A stretch of DNA of 64,000 bases from Mesorhabditis belari (taxonomy: Eukaryota > Nematoda > Chromadorea > Rhabditida > Rhabditidae), in the NCBI GenBank assembly GCA_958450365.1, contig CAUEEP010000938.1:124001-188000 (forward strand), given 5' to 3'. The number at the start of each line of letters is the position of its first letter. Within the stretch, counting starts at the first letter, position 1. The notes under the pieces are model-generated. The model made no database searches and had not been told where the DNA came from. It saw nothing but the letters and a program-made list of their open reading frames with translations. The position numbers and the translations under genes are program-made. Positions 59,088 through 64,000 of this stretch are shown here, in pieces.

Positions 59088-59859
59088 TCAGTTTGGTGCT
59101 GGTCCCCAAGTGGCCGATCGTTGGAAGACGTTCCCATCTTGGCATTCGCCACCACACATGTTCGTATAAGCTCCATCGTCTCTCATCTCCCAGCTCGTCA
59201 CCCCATCGCCATCTTTTCCCGAATTGTTTCCCGGCCCTCCACAACCGGTCCATCCCCACACATCTTGATGGATGTACCAATTGCCGGAGTTGCGTGCCTC
59301 TTCGCCGTTGTGATTCGCGTAACACCAGAAGCATGTCGTACGCGAGAAGTTCTCCTTGAAGCCCCAGCCTAGTGCCTAGAAGATACAGAATTCGAATGGA
59401 AGGGAAAAGTTTTGAGTTTTGAGTTTTGAGTCACTGTTGCTAGCCTCATGTTGTTCTAGAGTTGACTAGAGTTGTAAGTTGTTCTAGAGTTCACTTCAAG
59501 GACTCTAGTTTTAAAAGATTAAAAAACAAATCTATAAAAAATAGAAACGAGAATAAATCTATTGTATCTCATTCGAAACTTGATTTTGGTATTTCAATTC
59601 GCCACCACGTCACCTGCCCATTCTGCAATGTCCAAAAGCCGTTCTCATCGGCGCCGTCACCGAGAATCGTGTCATCAGCCGATGCACATTTGAGATAAAT
59701 CGACGCCGAGCAATTGTTGTACACGATCACTTTGTATTCCTCGTTGATTGTCTTGACTATATCCGAAACGGCTTTCCCAAAATCGAGCACCCCACCGCCA
59801 CAGTAAGCGAACGAATTCAGAAGAGCCGAAACGGTTAAGAGAAATCGAATCCCAAACAT
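59088..59859 (-). CDS. Secreted plant-self-incompatibility-S1-like protein
   Basis: Two exons on the minus strand. Exon 1 (from 59859) encodes a signal peptide (MFGIRFLLTVSALLNSFAY) and the first half, YKVIVYNNCSASIYLKCAS with DDTILGDG and QNGQVTWW. Exon 2 (about 59367-59088) gives WGFKENFSRTTCFWC, GNWYIHQDVWGWTGCGGPG and ends WGPAPN-stop. The pattern (V/I)xNN..LxxxCxSxDDxLG..L..GQxxxWxFxxNF..TxFxC is that of the S1 (SPH) family, small secreted beta-sandwich proteins best known from plants. The cysteine pair in the first half and in TCFWC fits the S1 disulfide. A C-terminal Gly/Cys-rich extension of about 60 residues is extra. Function in an animal is unknown. The exact intron donor is uncertain (about 59600). 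Confidence 0.68.
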
Positions 59860-61155
59860 TGGCTCGATAATGATTGGAAATGTTCTGATTGGAAAGTTAA
59901 TGAATGATCCTAATGTTCTCGTATTTATATCAAACTTTGGCACTCCGCAAATAAATATTTTGTTCACGAAGGAATAACATCTGATGTATTATTGTGTGTT
60001 CTCAATAGAACTCTCGACAGACCGTCGCTCTTTTGATTCTTTTGATTCTTTTTCTATTGTTGTGGTCACAAAGTTGTAAAAAGGCATCAGTATTGTATTC
60101 TAAAATGTTAAAAATGTAATTATACATTTTTTGGACAAAATAAAGACTTGTACCAGCATGTACGCAAAATCGAAAACATGTTTAAATTGCGAGAGTGGGA
60201 AATTTTCGATTAGCCGATCTAAAAGTCACTAGTACTCCACCCATGAATTGTTCACAGGCTAATCTTAAATTTTGTTTCTTTATTCTATTAAAGTTTAGAT
60301 GACATCATTAACTTTTCTTTATGAAGATGATGATACGTATCTGTGTAGACGAAGAAAGGAGATGCTGGATACAGTCAATATTAAAAGCTCGATATTACAG
60401 GAATCTAGAAACCAGCTTTTGAAAAACGAAGTGTTTTACTTTTATTAGGTGAAGATGACATTTGCCCTTTTGAGATCAGATACATTGACTTAGATCCTCT
60501 TTATCATTAACTTTGTAGACATGTGTGTGTGAGTTGCCAGTGGTTTCTCTAGGTGATATAACACAGATAAATATACAAAGTAGCAGCTTAGCAAATAATA
60601 GGTTAGTTAAAGTTTATGGTTGGGTTTTTTTAGATTTAAACAGCGATGTTCAGCAATTCTCAGCAACTTGATCACAATCTATGCTTGTGCCAGAAACACT
60701 CGAAATGCAGCAGAAGGGTGGGATCGATAGCGAAACGCATTTCCAGTGATCTTGATGACTATACTTTGCTCATTGAATAGAAAAATGATGAATTCAAGTG
60801 CGGTCACGACGGGAGCGAAAACTACTAGCATGACAAATAAAACAGATTGTAAAATAGCCCTTTTCAGCTTATCTCTTAGTCAATCTATTGCCAATTCAGT
60901 TCCACGCTATTTTTTTTGCATGCTATCATCCTACGATTTGATTTATTCAGCTTTTCTTTTCAATTGATGATAATAAAAAGTTTTGTTGTTTTGATGGCTT
61001 AGAAACAGTTTAATGATTTCAAAAATTTGAAGCTAATTGCAAGACATGTCTGAATGATACAGTCAGAATTGTTTCTAGATCTAAATTCTCAGATCAACAC
61101 AAAAAACAAGATCAAAAATTGGCTAGTCATAATGAAAACTGAAATTCAATTTCAG
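59860..61155. other. Divergent intergenic region, no supported gene
   Basis: It lies between the S1-like gene (-) and the Ly6-like gene (+). The small frames at 60746 and 61054 show no motif. The DNA is AT-rich without a clear repeat. Confidence 0.45.
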
Positions 61156-63938
61156 ATGCAAAAAATTTCACGTTTGTTGCTCTTTCTTCTTTTTCTATTT
61201 ACCACTGGGTATTCATTGAAATGCTGGTTGGATGTGAGCAGTAAACCGTTTCATTCGGTTAATGTAAGTGCTTAAAGAAATGACTTGACAGAAATGACAG
61301 AATATTCAGTTAAGAAAGAAATAAAACATTTAAATAAAACATTCTATCATTTTTCAATAGTTTTTGCTGAAAAACAGCTGAAAAACACAAAATTCACGAC
61401 CGTCATAAAAAGAAATGCTACAGGCTGTTCAAAAAGCATGTCAATGTGGCGAATCATGCATAATATTCTATACAGCGGTAAGTTTACAATGGCCGCTCTT
61501 TAGAAAGCACAAATTGTAGGGTTTCTATTATTGGGAATGTGCATGTGAGGTGCCGGAAGAGGGCCCACCAATTGACTTCTGTCCAACGAATGAGATATTC
61601 GATGAGTACATATGTTGTCAGGGGGATTTGTGCAATGCCGTCAATTGGACCCAACCAACAACGATCAGGTAGAAAGGGAAATTCTTACAATTATTAGGTC
61701 ACTAATAATAAATTCGGGTTTTCACATAAAACTTTTTTCTGAAGGAATGTAGTTACCTATTAATTTATTACCGTAAAATCTCTCATAAACGCCCTACCCG
61801 CCAGTCCTCCAATTTTTTGCAAATCTTCCAACTGATGACCTCCCAAAGAGAATCGAATTTTCCCGGCAAAAGTCTAACTTTTTGAAAAATTTACTAACTG
61901 TCAACTGTTGGAAGTGATTGATGAAAATGAGACTGATGTAAAGACACTTCATGAAAAGGAATAAGTCATGTTGATGTGCACTGATTGAAACCTAATCAAA
62001 ACCTAAGCCAAACCTAATCAAAACCTAATTCAAATCAAATGAAAGCCTACCTAATCGGTAACTAATAAGCGCCAAATAAGAACCTAATCGGAACCTAATT
62101 TATGATCAAAAGAATAAGCATTTGCACGACGGCAGAATGCAGCCATATTTAAGGCTGGTCCAAATCGCTTGAAAAGGCCAAAGCCAAGGCCAAGGCTATT
62201 GCTTTGGCATTGGCTTGGCTTGAGAATTGGGTATCGGAACAACCCTGGTCGTGTTCGCGCAATAAACTTCAGCAAAGGGTCCATTGGACTGATTTCACCG
62301 ATACCGTCCAACTTAAAGCCAACAATTATCTTAAAGCATCCAGTTTTGGTTTTCTAAAAATTCCGAACATTTTTGCCAAATTTTCTTCACAACATTTTTA
62401 TGGGTTAAGAAAAAAAATAAGCGCCCCCTCCCCTTTTAATAAATGTCCCGGGGCTTTAATTACAGATTTACAGACGGTTATTGGTTTTTTTACCAATCAG
62501 CACTCATATTTACTGATAATATCAATATAATATCAATAAATTTAGCACAAATTCGCCCACTACATCTGCAACGACGAAACTAAAGTGTTGGTCGGATGAA
62601 AACAACAAACCACATCATTCGATATTTGTGAGTTGAACAAAAAATGAATGTTTCAAATTGTTAGTGATACAATTACAAATGGTTTTCTGTAAGAGAAAGC
62701 TTTTTAAAATAGGACAGCTAAAAGTAGACCTTAAAAAGCAAATGGACAAGTTTGAATACTTAAAATTGAGTACTTGATGTTAAACAAAGGCAAATGTGGC
62801 ACATTACAATTGATTTTCATTACAATTACATTACAATTAATACTAAAAAAGTTTCTGTGTAACATTCAAATCATTTAGAATGCTCAAGTCGACTGTGGTT
62901 GTGGCGATTCGTGCATCACAGCACATACTGGAGTACCTGTCTACCTGTGTAAACCCGAAACAGAAATATTTTAGGATTTGTACCTGTGGGATTGTGCGTG
63001 TGCGCATACGATCGACGGAACAAATCTTGATATGTGCCCGACGAACACCGCCTACAAAGAGTACACATGTTGTATGGGGGATTTGTGCAATGCGGCCAAT
63101 TGGACAGAGCCAACAGCAACAACGAGCAATCCATCATCCGCGGTGACTTGTTGGGTCGACGAAACAGACACACCGTATCGATCGGATCAAGTAAACTTGA
63201 AGCGAGCCCCGGGCTTTGAATAGTATTCAAGCTCTTAGGCCATTCAACGTCCTTGTGATTGTGGTGACTCTTGTCTGATTGGATATTTCACGGTGGGCCG
63301 ACTCAAATCGTTTCCCATTACGCTGTTTTCTTTAGGACGATAACCAAAACAACAAATATTTTTGGTGGTGTGGCTGTGAGATGAAAAACGGCATTGAAAA
63401 AACGGAATGTCCGACAAACAACCTATTCGATGGGTACACTTGTTGCACGGGAAACTTGTGTAATTCGGGAAACTGGACCGACCCATCAACGACGACCTCA
63501 ATGGATAAGACAACGCCGCAACCATCCAAGAGTTCATTTATTAGTTGTTGGAATGACGAGAACGATGAGCCGTATCACTCCGACTTGGTGAGTTGAGTTA
63601 GACTGAGTGCGAGGATTTGTTTTTAGGCAAAAGCAGTTGAATGTCAATGTGGAGAGTATTGCATCATGGGATATTTTGTAAGTGTTTCTTCAGGAAAAAG
63701 AAAAGTTCCTTAAAGTGTTCATGTTACAACAAATTTCTATTAAATTTCTATAAATTTGAGATGGAAGAAGGGCTCACTGTGTACGCATGGGATTGTGCTT
63801 GTGATTTGCATATTGGAGGGAATGAGATGTGCCCGACGAATGATATTTTTGATGAATATGTGTGCTGTAAAGGAGATCTGTGTAATGAAGCCAATTGGAC
63901 AGACCCAACAACAGCGACAACAACGTTAATTAGGTTTG
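61156..63938 (+). CDS. Secreted tandem Ly6/uPAR-like (three-finger-type) repeat protein, 3' truncated by window
   Basis: The ATG at 61156 follows TTTCAG directly, a likely spliced-leader site. The signal peptide is MQKISRLLLFLLFLFTTGYS. At least four copies of one Cys-rich module follow, each about 90 residues. Each has a CW(S/V/N)DE..(K/E)P(H/Y) start, C(Q/G)CG(E/D)(S/Y)C, WxCAC, CPTN, and the closing YxCCxGDLCNxxNWTxPT. The module ends lie at about 61670, 63115, 63480 and 63905. CCxxDLCN is the signature end of Ly6/uPAR domains. N-glycosylation sites (NWT) close each module, and Thr/Ser-rich linkers join them. A final GT donor at about 63934 shows the gene continues beyond the window; a GPI anchor or more modules may follow. 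Modules 2 to 4 are more alike than module 1, indicating recent tandem duplication. Confidence 0.75.
61673..62544 (+). other. Large intron of the Ly6-like gene with degenerate repeats
   Basis: It contains degenerate AACCTAATC-type repeats (about 61980-62100) and a quasi-palindromic AAGCCAAGG/GGCTTGGCTT segment (about 62170-62220). The open frames at 62169 and 62204 overlap in several frames and look spurious. Confidence 0.5.
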
Positions 63939-64000
63939 AATCGACAATGTCAAAGCCTAGCATTGATTTAAAGCACGGATTTGACGCCAAGTGATTCATC

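Overview
The window is nuclear DNA of a free-living or parasitic nematode, most likely rhabditid-like. The genes are split into many small exons by GT-AG introns, several only 39-41 nt long. Starts sit directly behind a TTTCAG-type acceptor, as expected for spliced-leader trans-splicing. The families are typical of worms: Disabled/DAB-1, SARA, a MEGF6-like EMI/EGF protein, a serpentine (Srd/Str-type) receptor, an ionotropic-receptor-like channel, Ly6-like repeats and GH18 chitinase-like proteins. Intergenic and intronic DNA is AT-rich and full of small inverted-repeat elements. No CRISPR, rRNA or intact functional tRNA gene was seen.

Left third (1-16 kb): the 3' end of a Disabled-type endocytic adaptor (+); a short secreted Ser/Thr-rich protein with a hydrophobic tail (+); a block of nested inverted-repeat elements; a secreted Gly/Pro-rich protein (-); and a complete SARA-type FYVE protein (+). 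The SARA gene carries a dead mariner element in one intron and a near-perfect inverted copy of one of its own exons in another.

Middle (16-35.6 kb): a mostly non-coding stretch, then one very long gene (+) with a signal-peptide exon at 18.2 kb, a 4.6 kb first intron, an EMI domain, eleven EGF domains, a linker with a basic cleavage site, and about thirty laminin-like EGF repeats. Its introns hold tRNA-like relics and a mini-mariner. A small single-pass membrane protein (-) follows.

Right part (35.6-64 kb): a fast-evolving accessory region. It holds an orphan C-type-lectin exon, a nucleoside-diphosphate-kinase-like protein without the catalytic His (-), an ionotropic-receptor-like gene (-), and two paralogous Ser/Thr kinase-like genes (+), each joined to a different C-terminal module. 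The first is followed by a roughly 750-residue domain I cannot assign. The second appears to be spliced in frame, through a 39-nt intron, to a catalytically dead GH18 domain. Around and between them lie a serpentine receptor (-), a two-module Cys-rich secreted protein (-) and a decayed copy of it. Then come a secreted protein resembling the plant self-incompatibility S1 family (-) and a secreted tandem Ly6/uPAR-like protein (+) that runs off the right edge.

The most interesting points are the kinase-GH18 fusion, the kinase with the unassigned giant C-terminus, the S1-like protein in an animal genome, and the inverted exon copy inside the FYVE region of SARA.
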